This document shows, piece after piece, positions 61,890 to 64,000 of a DNA stretch of 64,000 nt (positions within the stretch are counted from its first letter, which is position 1; every line of letters begins with the position of its first letter). The notes under the pieces are model-generated. The model saw only the letters and a list, made by a program, of their open reading frames with translations, was not told the origin of the DNA and did no database searches. The position numbers were made by a program, and so were the translations under genes. Source of the stretch: Leucobacter sp. UT-8R-CII-1-4 (GTDB taxonomy: Bacteria; Actinomycetota; Actinomycetes; Actinomycetales; Microbacteriaceae); assembly GCF_030010235.1 (NCBI RefSeq), contig NZ_JASCRS010000002.1:463490-527489 (forward strand), in the 5' to 3' direction.

Positions 61890-63781
<1,892 letters not shown>

Positions 63782-63802
63782 GATTTAACTCCTATAAATG
63801 CG

Positions 63803-63862
63803 AAAAGGGCCGCTCGGATAGAGGGTCGATCATCGATGACCTTCTATCTGAGCGACCCTTTT
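63803..63862 (-). terminator. rRNA operon terminator
   Basis: A long imperfect stem (outer arms AAAAGGG, 63803-63809, and CCCTTTT, 63856-63862, then GCTC/GAGC and GATAGA/TCTATC) lies just 3' of the 5S gene on the minus strand. It ends in CCCTTTTCGC. Only about 21 bases separate it from the start codon of the next gene. Confidence 0.82.
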
Positions 63863-63874
63863 CTTGAAAAGAGG

Positions 63875-63992
63875 TCCGGCGGTGTCCTACTCTCCCACAC
63901 CCTCCCGAGTGCAGTACCATCGGCGCTGTCAGCCTTAGCTTCCGGGTTCGGAATGTAACCGGGCGTTTCCCTGACGCTATAACCACCGTAAC
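63875..63992 (-). rRNA. rrf: 5S ribosomal RNA
   Basis: About 118 nt on the minus strand, starting GTTACGGTGGTTATAGCG and ending ACACCGCCGGAC, with the internal CCCGGTTACATTCCGAACCC and GGGTGTGGGAGAGTAGGAC segments that are hallmarks of actinobacterial 5S rRNA. End positions are estimated to within two or three bases. The 23S and 16S genes should lie to the right, outside the window. Confidence 0.95.
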
Positions 63993-64000
63993 ACTATTAA

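Overview
The window reads as chromosomal DNA of a high-GC Gram-positive bacterium (GC roughly 58-60 % by eye), most likely an actinobacterium of the family Microbacteriaceae. Support comes from the many GTG/TTG starts, the actinobacterial gene families (DUF3097, the DUF3516-type helicase, a TM0106-type RecB-like nuclease, a TlyA-NAD kinase-RecN cluster, Ald beside an Lrp-type regulator) and frequent leaderless transcripts. The genus cannot be fixed from sequence reading alone. No insertion sequence, prophage, CRISPR array or tRNA gene is visible. No stretch longer than 300 bases lacks a gene.

Layout. 1-12.6 kb: a nucleoside-type BmpA/ABC importer (cut by the left edge), an Ppx/GppA phosphatase, a 1706-residue LPGTG-anchored surface protein with a metzincin protease motif, and a deoxyribose operon (SorC/DeoR regulator, deoC, two aldehyde dehydrogenase-like genes). 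12.7-21.2 kb: a polysaccharide pair (UDP-GlcNAc 2-epimerase and processive glycosyltransferase), a large RNA helicase, an Old Yellow Enzyme and a CPA1 antiporter. 21.2-28.6 kb: Lrp regulator divergent from alanine dehydrogenase, then a PucR regulator, an amino acid permease, an unknown protein and a zinc alcohol dehydrogenase. 28.6-44.4 kb: aminotransferase, RecB-like nuclease/helicase, DEAD-box helicase, AlkZ-like glycosylase, enoyl-CoA hydratase, an Orn/Lys/Arg-type decarboxylase divergent from a LysR regulator, and two MFS transporters. 44.4-53 kb: VOC protein, MocR/PdxR-type regulator, DUF488, small and hypothetical genes, a hydroxyisobutyryl-CoA hydrolase-like enzyme, an MFS exporter, DUF3097 and a hemolysin III protein. 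53-64 kb: a mostly co-directional minus-strand block (5S rRNA, repeat-rich RNA-binding-like protein, HAD phosphatase, small ORF, tlyA, nadK, recN, AI-2E-type permease, pyrG, xerD).

Two regulatory layers stand out. First, four sites match the RecA-independent DNA-damage promoter of actinobacteria (PafBC/RecA-NDp type, TTGTCRGTG-N8-TANNNT). They lie directly upstream of the RecB-like nuclease, the AlkZ-like glycosylase, the small-ORF/tlyA/nadK/recN operon and a VOC protein, which suggests a shared damage regulon. Second, a TGCTCA-NN-TGAGCA palindrome occurs both at the deoxyribose operon and upstream of the BmpA importer, which would tie nucleoside uptake to deoxyribose catabolism.

Other unusual items are two AT-rich palindromes embedded in frame in the MocR regulator gene, a three-Trp mini-ORF ahead of an unknown gene, a catalytically dead truncated aldehyde dehydrogenase, and an RNA-binding-like repeat protein that begins immediately after the rRNA terminator.
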